Origin: Variovorax paradoxus NBRC 15149
GTDB lineage: Bacteria; Pseudomonadota; Gammaproteobacteria; Burkholderiales; Burkholderiaceae_C
Direction of reading: 5' to 3'
Assembly: GCF_001591365.1 (NCBI RefSeq)
Contig: NZ_BCUT01000005.1
Span: 248,001-312,000 of the forward strand
Length of the DNA: 64,000 bases
A program made the position numbers and the translations under genes. A model generated the notes under the pieces. It saw nothing but the letters and a program-made list of their open reading frames with translations, was not told the DNA's origin and ran no database searches. Positions 51,316 to 60,121 of the stretch are shown here, piece after piece (the first letter of the stretch is position 1; each line of letters begins with the position of its first letter).

Positions 51316-52452
51316 ATGAAGCAACCAATGATCACCGGCGTGGGCATCACCGACTTCGGCCGCTTTCCGGAGCTCACCGAAGAGGCCATGGTCCAGTCGG
51401 CCATTCTTGATGCCCTGGAAGATGCCGGTACGCGACTCTCCGAGGTACAGGCGTTCTACTGCGGCAACGCGCTCGGCGCCATGTTGCCAGGGCAGCGGGC
51501 ACTGCGTGAACTGCATGCGCACGGGGGCGCCGTCTACAACGTGGACAACGCCTGTTCCAGCGGCGCGACCGCACTGAATCTCGCATTGCAGGCGCTCAAG
51601 GTCGGTCAGTACGACACCGTCCTGGTGTTCGGGATGGACCATCTGAGCGGTCTGGGCGGCGGGCCGCTGCAGCTGAGCCAGCAAGACTGGAACAACAGGC
51701 GGGGCATGATCATGCCCGCCTTGTACGCCATGCGCGCTCGGCGCTACATGCACGACCGCGGGCTCAAGCTCGAGACGCTTGCGGACATCTCCGTGAAGAA
51801 CCGAAAGCATGGTGTTCTCAATCCCATCGCCAAGTTTGCAAAGCTGGCGACCCGCGAGGAGATTCTTGCGTCCCGCCCCGTGGCCGAGCCGCTCACGCTG
51901 CTGCAGTGCTGTCCCGCCGTGGTCGACGGTGCAGCGGCCCTCGTGCTCAGCACCAAGCCCTCCCAAGGCGTAGCAAAGCCGGTTCAGGTGCTGGCGTCCG
52001 TGGTGCAGTCCGGCTTGTTCGAAACCACGCCGGTCGATATGACAGAGGCCGAGATCACGGCGCGTGCCGCCAGGCTGGCCTATGAGCAGGCCGGTGTGGG
52101 ACCACAGGATCTCAGTCTGCTGGAAGTGCACGACGCCTTCACCATCTCCGAATTGCTCTACTACGAAGCGCTGGGGCTTTGCGATCGCGGCGACGCGGCT
52201 GCGTTGCTGCACAGCGGTGCGACCGCCCTGGGCGGGCGGGTGCCGGTCAATCCTAGCGGCGGCCTTCTCGCCAAGGGACATCCGCCCGGCGCGACCGGCG
52301 TCGCACAGATCGTGGAGGTCTGCGAGCAGTTGCAAGGCCGCGCGGGAGCACGGCAAGTGCAGGGGGCGCGCATCGGCCTCACGCAGGTGACTGGCGGCGG
52401 TATCTGGGGCGTGGATCACGCCGCCTGCGCCATCCATATTCTTTCGCTCTGA
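51316..52452 (+). CDS. Thiolase family protein (SCP2/SCPx type)
   Basis: The 378-residue thiolase-fold enzyme has the nucleophile Cys80 (NACSSGATAL), His272 (EVHDAFTISE) and His322 (GGLLAKGHPPGATG). The HDAF and C-S-S-G forms mark the SCP2-type thiolases, which work with OB-fold partner proteins. It would cleave a beta-ketoacyl-CoA to acetyl- or propionyl-CoA. The SDR gene begins 10 bases further on. The substrate chain is unknown. Confidence 0.9.
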   Translation: MKQPMITGVGITDFGRFPELTEEAMVQSAILDALEDAGTRLSEVQAFYCGNALGAMLPGQRALRELHAHGGAVYNVDNACSSGATALNLALQALKVGQYDTVLVFGMDHLSGLGGGPLQLSQQDWNNRRGMIMPALYAMRARRYMHDRGLKLETLADISVKNRKHGVLNPIAKFAKLATREEILASRPVAEPLTLLQCCPAVVDGAAALVLSTKPSQGVAKPVQVLASVVQSGLFETTPVDMTEAEITARAARLAYEQAGVGPQDLSLLEVHDAFTISELLYYEALGLCDRGDAAALLHSGATALGGRVPVNPSGGLLAKGHPPGATGVAQIVEVCEQLQGRAGARQVQGARIGLTQVTGGGIWGVDHAACAIHILSL

Positions 52453-52462
52453 TCGGGTCGAC

Positions 52463-53242
52463 ATGAACCAGACAAATCCAACCGCGCCTGCCTCGTTGCA
52501 AGGCCTCGTCGCCGTCGTCACTGGGGGGGCGAAGGGCATCGGCCTTGGCATCGCCCGCGAGCTTGCGCAGGCCGGCTGCCGCATCGCGCTGTGGGACTTC
52601 GACGACGAAGCCCTGCAAGCGGCCCAGCGCGGCCTTGCGAGCGAGGGGTTCGACGTGAAGACCTTCAAGGTCGACGTGAGCTCCGTGGAGCAGGTGGAGT
52701 CGACGGTGGCCCAACTGCTGGCATCCCATGCCCGCATCGACATCCTGGTCAACAACGCCGGCATCGGTGGAGACAAGCTTGTTTCCAAGATGGACCTGGC
52801 GTTCTGGAGCCGCGTGATCGAGGTCAACCTCCATTCGCAATTCATTTGCTCCAAGGCGGTCTTGTCCCAGATGGCGGAAAACCGGTTCGGACGCATCATC
52901 AACATCGGTTCGCGTGCCTGGCTGGGCAATCGCGGCCAGGCGGCCTATTCCGCTTCCAAAGGGGCCGTGGTGAGCCTGACCCGCTCGCTGGCGCTGGAAT
53001 ATGCGCGCAAGGGCATCACCGTGAATGCCATCGCCCCGGGCATCGTCGAGACGCCGCTGTTTGAAACGCTTACCGAAGAGGTCAGGCAGGGCCTTCACAA
53101 GACTGTGCCGATGGAGCGCATCGGCCAGCCGGAAGACATCGGTCGTGCCGTTCGATTCTTCGCGGAGCCAGGCTCCAGCTACGTCACGGGGCAGCTGCTT
53201 TACGTTTGCGGCGGACGCAGTCTCAGCAGCCCGTCGGTGTAG
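52463..53242 (+). CDS. Short-chain dehydrogenase/reductase
   Basis: The 259-residue SDR shows VVTGGAKGIGLGIA (about 18-31), NNAGIGG and the catalytic YSASKGA, and ends YVTGQLLYVCGG. The Asp after the second strand (LWDFDD) suggests NAD as cofactor, as in 3-hydroxyacyl-CoA dehydrogenases. It is a likely beta-hydroxyacyl-CoA dehydrogenase between the hydratase and thiolase steps (inference from neighbours). The CoA transferase gene is 48 bases downstream. Confidence 0.88.
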   Translation: MNQTNPTAPASLQGLVAVVTGGAKGIGLGIARELAQAGCRIALWDFDDEALQAAQRGLASEGFDVKTFKVDVSSVEQVESTVAQLLASHARIDILVNNAGIGGDKLVSKMDLAFWSRVIEVNLHSQFICSKAVLSQMAENRFGRIINIGSRAWLGNRGQAAYSASKGAVVSLTRSLALEYARKGITVNAIAPGIVETPLFETLTEEVRQGLHKTVPMERIGQPEDIGRAVRFFAEPGSSYVTGQLLYVCGGRSLSSPSV

Positions 53243-53290
53243 TGAACCGATGCGGATCCAAGAAGAACATCCAACGAGATCGAAGGTCGC

Positions 53291-54481
53291 ATGCTCGCAA
53301 ATGCATTGAGCGGATTGAAGGTGATCGACTTCACCCAGGTCATGGCGGGCCCCACGTGCACGCTGTGCATGGCCGACCTCGGGGCCGACGTCGTGAAGGT
53401 GGAAGCCCCCACAGGAGATCTGTCGCGAGCGCTGTCGCCCTGGGTTCATGGCGAGGGCGTTCCTTTCCTGGCGCTCAATCGCAACAAGCGCAGCATCGTG
53501 CTCGATCTGAAGCAGCCGACCCACCGGCAAGCGGCGCTGCAGTTGGTCGCGCAGGCGGACGTGCTGGTGGAGAGCTTCCGCCCGGGCGTGATGGAACGCC
53601 TGGGGCTTGACTACGCCACGGCGGCTGCGGCCAATCCGCGGCTGATCTATTGCTCCGTCTCCGCGTACGGTCAGCACGGGGCCGCCAAGGACCTGCCCGG
53701 GGTGGACGGCGTGCTGCAAGCCGTCAGCGGCCTCATGAGTGTCACCGGCGCGCCCGGCGGCGAGCCGTGCAAGGTGCCGGTGCCCGTGGTCGATCTTGTC
53801 ACGGGGTCGTTCGCGACCATCTCGATCCTGGCTGCCCTCGCGCAGCGCCAACGCACCGGGTTGGGCCAGCACGTGGAAGCAAGCATGTTCGCCAGCGCCA
53901 TCGCGCTGCAGCATGTGAGTTTCGCGTCTTATTTCGCGGACGGCCATGTGCCCGGCCCGCAGGGAAACGCCGCGCCGTATTCGACGCCGAACGAGGCCTT
54001 GCGTTGCGCCGACGGGTGGATCATGGTGGCGGCCTATCACCCCGCGCGATGGCAGGCCTTGTGTGCCGCCATCGGTGCGCCTGAGCTCGCATCGGACCCG
54101 CGCTTTGCCGAGAACAAGGATCGGTTGCAGCACCGCGAGGCGCTGTTGCGCCTGCTCGAAGCACGCATGCTCGCGCATTCCCGTGCCTTCTGGCTCGAGC
54201 AGTTCGCGGCCGTGGACATCATCTGCGGGCCGATCAACAACTATGCCGAGGTCGCGCGGTCCGCGCCGTTCGTCGAAGCAGCGCTCACAGAGACCTTGCA
54301 GCACCCGGTCGCAGGTGCGTTGACGATGCCACGCAGCGTGATGGGTGCGGTTGGCGAGCGGCCCCAGGCGCGACGAGCGGCTCCCACACTCGGACAGCAC
54401 ACCCGCGAGGTGTTGGTCGAACTGGGCATGCCACCGGAAAACATCGAGGCGGTCATCGCCGCCGACTCTCCTTCGAACTGA
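53291..54481 (+). CDS. CaiB/BaiF family (class III) CoA transferase
   Basis: The 396-residue transferase has the N-terminal LKVIDFTQVMAGPTCTLCMADLGADVVKVEAP, the CoA-binding LNRNKRSIVLDLK, and the catalytic Asp168 in VVDLVTGSFAT. It moves CoA from a donor thioester to a carboxylic acid, the activation step for the pathway. It lies between the SDR and hydratase genes in one operon. The acid it activates is not known. Confidence 0.9.
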   Translation: MLANALSGLKVIDFTQVMAGPTCTLCMADLGADVVKVEAPTGDLSRALSPWVHGEGVPFLALNRNKRSIVLDLKQPTHRQAALQLVAQADVLVESFRPGVMERLGLDYATAAAANPRLIYCSVSAYGQHGAAKDLPGVDGVLQAVSGLMSVTGAPGGEPCKVPVPVVDLVTGSFATISILAALAQRQRTGLGQHVEASMFASAIALQHVSFASYFADGHVPGPQGNAAPYSTPNEALRCADGWIMVAAYHPARWQALCAAIGAPELASDPRFAENKDRLQHREALLRLLEARMLAHSRAFWLEQFAAVDIICGPINNYAEVARSAPFVEAALTETLQHPVAGALTMPRSVMGAVGERPQARRAAPTLGQHTREVLVELGMPPENIEAVIAADSPSN

Positions 54482-54490
54482 GACACACCC

Positions 54491-55267
54491 ATGCCCATCG
54501 TCAAGACAGTCCAGGACGGCGTCGCCATCGTCACCCTGAATCGGCCCGAAGCCATGAATTCCATCGACCCGGAATCCAACGAGCAGTTGCTCGCGATCTG
54601 GGACGAGGTCTCCAGCGACGAGGGCATCCGCGTCCTCGTGCTGACGGGCGCGGGCGAGCGGGCGTTCTGCACAGGTGCAGATCTCAAGAAAACGATGCCG
54701 CCTGCCGACAGCGCAGCCCGGCAGGTCTTTCGCGCCGGTACCCGGCATTCCAACTTCGGCACGCTGCAGACCGACAAGCCTGTCATCGCCGCGATCAATG
54801 GCTATGCCCTTGGCGGTGGACTGGAACTGGCTTTGCTTGCGGACATCCGCATCTGTTCCGAGAACGCGCAGTTCGGCTTGCCGGAAGTGCGCGTCGGCAG
54901 CATCCCGGGCGCCGGTGGCACGCAACGCCTGATCCGCGCGGTGGGCCAGTCGGACGCGATGTGGATGCTGCTGACGGGCGAACGCATCGATGCCAACGAA
55001 GCGTTGCGGATCGGACTGGTCAGCAAGGTCGTTCCCCTTCCCGCGCTGCAGGAAACCGCGATCGACCTGGCACGCGCAATGGCCGCCAATGCGCCATTGG
55101 CGATGACCGCGGCCAAGCGTTTGGCGATGACCGGACGGGAGTTGCCGCTTGCAGGTGGACTGGAACTGGAGCGCCAGGCTTTTGGCGTGCTCAGGGACAG
55201 CGAGGACCGGCTGGAGGGGCGTCGTGCTTTCGCCGACAAGCGCGCCCCGGTCTTTCGCGGTCGCTGA
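54491..55267 (+). CDS. Enoyl-CoA hydratase/isomerase (crotonase)
   Basis: The 258-residue crotonase has both catalytic Glu residues in the expected places, in GYALGGGLELALLAD (Glu112) and GLPEVRVGSIPGAGG (Glu132), 20 residues apart as in rat hydratase. The oxyanion loop CTGADLKK is present. It should hydrate 2-enoyl-CoA to 3-hydroxyacyl-CoA. It lies nine bases after the CoA transferase gene. A 119-base gap follows before the binding-protein gene. Confidence 0.9.
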   Translation: MPIVKTVQDGVAIVTLNRPEAMNSIDPESNEQLLAIWDEVSSDEGIRVLVLTGAGERAFCTGADLKKTMPPADSAARQVFRAGTRHSNFGTLQTDKPVIAAINGYALGGGLELALLADIRICSENAQFGLPEVRVGSIPGAGGTQRLIRAVGQSDAMWMLLTGERIDANEALRIGLVSKVVPLPALQETAIDLARAMAANAPLAMTAAKRLAMTGRELPLAGGLELERQAFGVLRDSEDRLEGRRAFADKRAPVFRGR

Positions 55268-55386
55268 CTTTGCCTCGCGCAGTGGCGCCAGCGTCGTGGG
55301 TCGCTGCGCGCTCGAATCCCTCTGGTGGCCTCGTGCCGACGCCGCAACAACCGACGTGACCTCGCTGAATTTTCCTGGAGCAGCTC

Positions 55387-56370
55387 TTGAACAAACCGAG
55401 CACCGCCTGGCTCTACAGCCTCGCACTCATCGTTGCCGTGTCCTTCGGCACGCCCTCGGCCATCGCGCAGTCGGCCAGCCGACCGCCCGCAAGGATTCTT
55501 GTGGGTTTCTCTCCTGGCGGGACACTCGATGTCGTCACACGAGCGCTTGCGGATCAGCTGCATGAGCCGCTCAATCGCACGGTCGTGGTGGAGAACAAAC
55601 CCGGAGCCGGCGGAAAGATCGCGGTCGATGCGCTGCGTGCCGCCCCTGCCGACGGAAGCGTGGCCATGCTGTGTCCTGACTTCCTGCAATCGATCTATCC
55701 GTTCGTCTTCAACAAGCTCAACTACGCTGCGCAGCGGGATATCCTGCCGGCGTCGACGGTGGTCGAGTTTCCGATGGCGCTGGCTGTACCCGCGACCTCG
55801 CCCATCAAGACGTTTGCTGAATATGCCCAATGGGTGCGCGCCCATCCCGAGCATGCCAACTTCGGCCATGCCGCATCGGGAGGTCCGACCCATTTCTTGG
55901 GATTGCAGATCGCCAAGGTCATCGGAACGCCCCTGCAGGACGTGCCGTTTCAGGGCGCAGCCCCGATGATCGTGAACCTGGTCGGTGGCAATGTCGCCGC
56001 GGGAAGTTCCACGGTCGGAGACTTCGCACAGCACCACAACGCTGGCAAGCTTCGCGTGCTGGCAGTCACCTCTGCGCAGCGCTCGCCGCTTCTGCCTGAC
56101 GTTCCGACGTTCGGCGAGCTCGGTCGAAAGGAGCTCACCGCGGTGGGCGTATTGGCCATATGCCTGCCTCCTGGAACGCCTGCCGTCGTCGTCTCCGAAT
56201 GGAGCACTGCGATCCGAAAAGCGGTGGCAACCGAGCAGTTCGCGCGCAAGATCCGCACGCTCGGCTTTGTGGAGACGGCAAGCTCGCCGGCCGAGGCTCG
56301 AGCCAGGTTCGGCGAAATGCGCGCCTTCTGGGAGCCGGTGGTCAAAGCTTCGGGGTTCAAAGCGGATTAG
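55387..56370 (+). CDS. Bug-type (tripartite tricarboxylate) periplasmic substrate-binding protein
   Basis: The 327-residue exported protein has a signal peptide ending near IAQS (about residue 28) and the Bug family signatures ILVGFSPGGTLDVVTRALADQL, VVVENKPGAGGKIA and ANFGHAASGGPTHFLG. Bug proteins bind organic acids and either feed TctAB or act as sensors. No TctA/TctB genes are near, an orphan state common in betaproteobacteria. Start TTG at 55387 has GGAG eight bases upstream. It may deliver the acid degraded by the neighbouring enzymes. Confidence 0.88.
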   Translation: MNKPSTAWLYSLALIVAVSFGTPSAIAQSASRPPARILVGFSPGGTLDVVTRALADQLHEPLNRTVVVENKPGAGGKIAVDALRAAPADGSVAMLCPDFLQSIYPFVFNKLNYAAQRDILPASTVVEFPMALAVPATSPIKTFAEYAQWVRAHPEHANFGHAASGGPTHFLGLQIAKVIGTPLQDVPFQGAAPMIVNLVGGNVAAGSSTVGDFAQHHNAGKLRVLAVTSAQRSPLLPDVPTFGELGRKELTAVGVLAICLPPGTPAVVVSEWSTAIRKAVATEQFARKIRTLGFVETASSPAEARARFGEMRAFWEPVVKASGFKAD

Positions 56371-56478
56371 GGCCGTGGCGCCCGGTGATCGCGCACCGGC
56401 TGGACAGCAACTCGACTGAGATTGCGGCGCCCGCGGCAAGGAGGAAGAGGCGCGACAGTGCGCTCATCGGCCGCAGGA

Positions 56479-57375
56479 TCAGCCAGGGCCGTCGCTCGCG
56501 GCCGCGAGCAGCGGCACCAACATATCGCTGATCGGCGTCGGGACCCCCCGAGCCCGGCCGCGACGCGCGACCACACCGTTGCGGATATCCCATTCGAGCG
56601 GCCGGCCGGCTTCGCGATCCGTGAGGATGGACGTGCCCATGTCTGCGGGAGCTGCCTGGAATTTGTCGAGAATCTCCTGCGGCACCCCGTCGTCTAGTTC
56701 TGCGCCTTCGGCGCGCGCCACGGCCAGGCATTCCCGCAGATAGGCAAGGGCGAGCGCGGCGATATCGGGCCGCCCGAACATGCCCGAGCGGCGTTGCGTG
56801 AGCACCATGAATCCGGCCACCGCGTTCTGCAGCAGTTTGCGCCAGGCCAGCGCGTGGAAGTTCGCGGCCAGCTCGACGCGGCACCGTGTGCCTTGCAGCG
56901 CCTCGGCTACGACGCGGGCATGCGACGTGTCTGGCAGGCTCAGGCGCATGTCTGCGCGCAGGCGCACCGAGCCGTCGGCTTGGGCCTGCACAGGGAACCA
57001 CACGACCGCGGGAACGACCTGCGCGGCCCAGGCATGCAGGGCGACCCGCTCCAGCTGCTCGACGCCGTTCTGCAAAACGCACACGACAGTCTTGGGGCCA
57101 CCCAAAGCGGTGAGCCAGTCTGCAGTCGCCTCGATCTGTGTCGCCTTGACCGCCAGAAACACGAGGTCCACCGCCCCACCGATTTGGATGGGATCCACCC
57201 GCACCGGAACGGGCACGGTGATGAGGCGATCGCCATCCTGAAGCGTCAGGCACGCCCGGGGTGTGCGGCCGCACAGCAACGGTGTGCGACCGGCTTCGTG
57301 CAGTGCCGCCGCGACCGCGGTGCCGATGGCACCGGGACCCACAACGGCGATGGATGCAGCCCTTGTTGTATTCAT
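56479..57375 (-). CDS. Ketopantoate reductase-like (PanE/ApbA family) oxidoreductase
   Basis: The 298-residue protein has the Rossmann motif VVGPGAIGTAVAAAL (about residues 11-25), FLAVKATQ, LQNGV and the WRKLLQNAVAG segment with the catalytic Lys. It reduces a 2-oxo acid with NADPH. True PanE is usually single-copy and elsewhere, so this island copy may act on another 2-oxo acid (inference). AGGAG precedes the ATG at 57375. It is divergent from an RpiR regulator, with a palindrome in the gap. Confidence 0.87.
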   Translation of the reverse strand: MNTTRAASIAVVGPGAIGTAVAAALHEAGRTPLLCGRTPRACLTLQDGDRLITVPVPVRVDPIQIGGAVDLVFLAVKATQIEATADWLTALGGPKTVVCVLQNGVEQLERVALHAWAAQVVPAVVWFPVQAQADGSVRLRADMRLSLPDTSHARVVAEALQGTRCRVELAANFHALAWRKLLQNAVAGFMVLTQRRSGMFGRPDIAALALAYLRECLAVARAEGAELDDGVPQEILDKFQAAPADMGTSILTDREAGRPLEWDIRNGVVARRGRARGVPTPISDMLVPLLAAASDGPG

Positions 57376-57445
57376 GAACACAGACTCCTTCGAGCGTCCC
57401 TTCAGCGTTCCGTACGCGCCATGCTTGCGCTCGTCACCGGTGCAA

Positions 57446-57459
57446 TGTAATCTATTACT
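57446..57459. promoter_or_regulatory. RpiR-type operator candidate, TGTAAT-CT-ATTAC
   Basis: GTAAT (57447-57451) and ATTAC (57454-57458) form a perfect palindrome around CT. The site resembles the known operator of the RpiR-family regulator HexR (TGTAAT-n-ATTACA). It ends five bases before the RpiR start and lies between the divergent PanE-like and RpiR genes. It probably serves autoregulation and control of the PanE-like gene. Confidence 0.55.
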
Positions 57460-57463
57460 GAAT

Positions 57464-58342
57464 ATGAAGAGAGATGGTAATAGAGTTTCAGGCAATGCGC
57501 GCTTGTTGCAATGGATCGGAAGCATCCAGGCCCGAACTGGCGATCTCGCTGCCAGCGAGGCAAAGGTCGTCGAACTGTTGCTCGCCGATCCCTTGTTCGT
57601 GGGCGCGAGCACGACCGCGCAGGTGGCTGCCCGTGCCGGCGTTTCGCCGCCGAGCGTGATCCGCGCAGCGCGTGCGATCGGGTTCAGCGGTTTCACCGAA
57701 CTGAAGATCGAGATCGCGCGTGCCCGCGGTACCACCGGGTTCTTTGCGCCGCCTGGCGTGCTCACCGCGGGTGCGACGACTGCAGCGGTGCTCGAAGCCT
57801 CGACCCGCGCAGGCACTGACGCACTGACTGCGCTCGGCGGAGCCCTGGAGCTGTCGGCGCTCGAGCGGGCGGTCAGCACCATCGAGCAGGCGCGCCAGGT
57901 GATCGCATTCGGAGCCGGCCCCTCCGCGACGGTCGCCGCCGATGCGGTCTTCCGACTGCGCGCGGTCGGCGTGACGACCATCGGCATTGCGGACCATCTA
58001 TCGGCAATGATCGCGACGCGGCTCCTGGGCCCCGATGACGTCGTCATCGCCATCAGTTCGACTGGGCGCACCTCGACGACGCTCGCCATCGCCGATGCGG
58101 CATCTTCTGCCGGAGCCTCGCTCATCGCCATCACCAACCAGTACGGCACACCGCTGGCGACACTCGCGAACATCGCGCTTGTGGTCGGCGGGGCACCACT
58201 GACGGCCCAGATGGCCGCGGCCGGGAGTCGGCTGGCGCAGCTCGTGGTGATCGACGCCCTGGTCGCGGCTGTCGCGCTGCGCGACCCGCAGCGCAGCCGC
58301 CGCGCCGAACGGGCGGGCATCGACCTGCCCGATATCGCCTGA
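57464..58342 (+). CDS. MurR/RpiR family transcriptional regulator (SIS domain)
   Basis: The 292-residue regulator has an N-terminal HTH_6 domain (about residues 20-95, with ASTTAQVAARAGVSPPSVIRAARAIGFSGFTELK). The C-terminal SIS domain (about 130-260, IAFGAGPSATVAADAVFRLRAVG and AISSTGRTSTTLAIADAA) senses phosphosugars in known members. ATG at 57464 is chosen; the operator-like palindrome sits just ahead. Its stop overlaps the DMT transporter start (TGATG), so both are one transcription unit. Confidence 0.9.
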   Translation: MKRDGNRVSGNARLLQWIGSIQARTGDLAASEAKVVELLLADPLFVGASTTAQVAARAGVSPPSVIRAARAIGFSGFTELKIEIARARGTTGFFAPPGVLTAGATTAAVLEASTRAGTDALTALGGALELSALERAVSTIEQARQVIAFGAGPSATVAADAVFRLRAVGVTTIGIADHLSAMIATRLLGPDDVVIAISSTGRTSTTLAIADAASSAGASLIAITNQYGTPLATLANIALVVGGAPLTAQMAAAGSRLAQLVVIDALVAAVALRDPQRSRRAERAGIDLPDIA

Positions 58343-59202
58343 TGCCGCCCGGCACCGTCGCGATGGTCCTCGCCGCGGCGGTCGCCCATGCGGTATGGAA
58401 CCTGGCCTCGAAGTACAAGCGCGGTGATGCCGTCCTGTTCGTCTGCGCCTACACCTACGCTTCGGCGCTGCTGTGCATACCGATCAGCCTCGCCTTCATG
58501 GCGGATGGGCAGCAGGTGCCCGGCTGGCAGCTCGCGGCGGGCGCCGCCGTCTCGGCCGTGTTGCACACCGCTTACTCCCTGACCTTGCAGGCCGGCTATG
58601 AACGCGCCGAACTGGGGGTGGTTTATCCGGTCGCCCGCGGCACCGGGCCGGTGCTGGCGATGCTGTTCGCGATCCTGCTCCTGGACGAACAGCTCACCGC
58701 TGCCGCGATGTTCGGCGCTTCGCTTGTCGTGGCGGGCATTCTCGTCGTCACCGGCAACCCGTTCAGAAGCGCAAGCCGCCGGCCGCTTCAGGGCTTGCTC
58801 TGGGGCGCCGCGACGGGGGCGACCATCGCCGCCTACACGGTCTGGGACGGCTATTCGGTCGTCGCGCTGCACCTGGCGCCTGTGAGCTACTACGCCGCCA
58901 CGCTGCTGCTGCAGAGCCTGATCCTGACCCCCAGTTTGCTGCGTCGGCGCCATCGCATTCGAGCGGCCATCCGTGCCGACGCCGTGCCGATCCTCATCGT
59001 GGCTGTGTTCTCCCCGCTCGCCTACATCCTCGTTCTCACCGCCATGCTGAAGGCGCCGGTGGCGCTTGTCGCGCCCTTGCGCGAGTCGTCCATCGTCATC
59101 GGCTCACTCGTCGCGTGCAGACTGTTTGGCGAGGGTCATCTCGCGCGCCGCATTGCCGGCGCGGTGATCGTGCTGGCGGGGATCGCGGCGATCAGTCTTT
59201 GA
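58342..59202 (+). CDS. EamA/DMT family membrane transporter
   Basis: The 286-residue protein has ten predicted membrane segments in two EamA halves (about residues 1-135 and 150-286). Typical turns are GVVYPVARGTGPVLAMLFAILLLDEQL and PVALVAPLRESSIVIGSLVACRLFGEGHL. Members export metabolites or amino acids. It is coupled to the RpiR gene and convergent with the LysR gene (22 bases between stops). Confidence 0.88.
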   Translation: MPPGTVAMVLAAAVAHAVWNLASKYKRGDAVLFVCAYTYASALLCIPISLAFMADGQQVPGWQLAAGAAVSAVLHTAYSLTLQAGYERAELGVVYPVARGTGPVLAMLFAILLLDEQLTAAAMFGASLVVAGILVVTGNPFRSASRRPLQGLLWGAATGATIAAYTVWDGYSVVALHLAPVSYYAATLLLQSLILTPSLLRRRHRIRAAIRADAVPILIVAVFSPLAYILVLTAMLKAPVALVAPLRESSIVIGSLVACRLFGEGHLARRIAGAVIVLAGIAAISL

Positions 59203-59223
59203 CGCCTTCTTCGATACCCCTTG

Positions 59224-60096
59224 CTACCGGACAGAACGGATCCAATCTCTGAAAAGCTTCACGGGAGCCTCTGCCGCTTTCAGCGGATCGCAGACCAGGT
59301 AGTACCCGGACTCCGTTCTGGCCACGTGATCCACGGCGATGACGAGCCGCCCGCTTCGCAGGTCGTCATCCACGTAGGCGCGCTGGGCGATGGCAATCCC
59401 CAATCCATCGGCCGCCGCCTGGTAGCACAGCGCAGCATTCGCCAAGGTGATTCCATGCAGACGCGGGGAATCTACAAGTTCGGCCGAACTGAACCAGAGC
59501 GACCAGGCTTCCGGCCGCATCATCGAGTGCAGCAGGTTGGCTTGCAGCAAGTCTTGAGGTGTCTTCAAATGCCTGGCCAGGTGGGGTGCGCAGACAGGAA
59601 GAAATTCGTCGTCGAAGAGGTGGTCCAGCTCGACATCGGCCCACTCTCCCATGCCATGCCGGATCGCGCAGTCAGCGCCCTCGAGCCGGATGTCGTCGGC
59701 CATTGCAATGGTCGAAATCTCGAGGTCAATGTCGGGGTGTTGCGCGTAGAAGCCGCGCAGGCGAGGCACCAACCATCGGATGGCCAGGCTCGGCGTCACC
59801 TTCAGGCGCAGCCGCTTGTCCAGCTGGATATCGACCACGTCATTGAGCGCATCGTTCAGGCGATCGAAAGCATCCGAAACGCGGTGGGCCAGTCGTTTGC
59901 CCACCGCGGTGAGCTCGATCTCGCGGCCGGATTTCTGAAACAGCTGCGCTCCGAGCCCGACCTCCAACAGCTTGACTTGCTGGCTGACTGCACCGGGCGT
60001 CACATGAAGCACCTGGGCGGCGCGTGTGATCCCTTTGGCGCGGCACACTGCATCGAACACGCGCAGCGGGCCCAGGAGCGCACGGAGACTGTGCAT
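59224..60096 (-). CDS. LysR family transcriptional regulator, GcvA-like
   Basis: The 290-residue protein has the LysR HTH (LRVFDAVCRAKGITRAAQVLHVTPGAVSQQVKLLE, about residues 11-45) and the GcvA-type effector domain opening RLKVTPSLAIRWLVPRLRGF. It lies 25 bases after the MFS gene on the same strand, so it is probably the last gene of the liv/MFS operon. Start at 60096 gives the usual distance to the HTH. Confidence 0.9.
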   Translation of the reverse strand: MHSLRALLGPLRVFDAVCRAKGITRAAQVLHVTPGAVSQQVKLLEVGLGAQLFQKSGREIELTAVGKRLAHRVSDAFDRLNDALNDVVDIQLDKRLRLKVTPSLAIRWLVPRLRGFYAQHPDIDLEISTIAMADDIRLEGADCAIRHGMGEWADVELDHLFDDEFLPVCAPHLARHLKTPQDLLQANLLHSMMRPEAWSLWFSSAELVDSPRLHGITLANAALCYQAAADGLGIAIAQRAYVDDDLRSGRLVIAVDHVARTESGYYLVCDPLKAAEAPVKLFRDWIRSVR

Positions 60097-60121
60097 CGTG
60101 ACCAGTGAAGGCGTAGCGAAC

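Noticed and set aside
54491..55267. Loss of a catalytic Glu in the enoyl-CoA hydratase (Trp in the AMWM segment)
   Set aside because: Counting against rat hydratase shows that the catalytic residues are the Glu in GGGLE and the Glu in GLPE, and both are present. The Trp position is not catalytic.
52379..55426. Minus-strand open frame of 1015 codons
   Set aside because: It runs antisense to the thiolase, SDR, CoA transferase and hydratase genes, all with catalytic motifs on the plus strand. Its translation is Arg/His/Gly-rich and lacks domains, a usual effect of high GC content.
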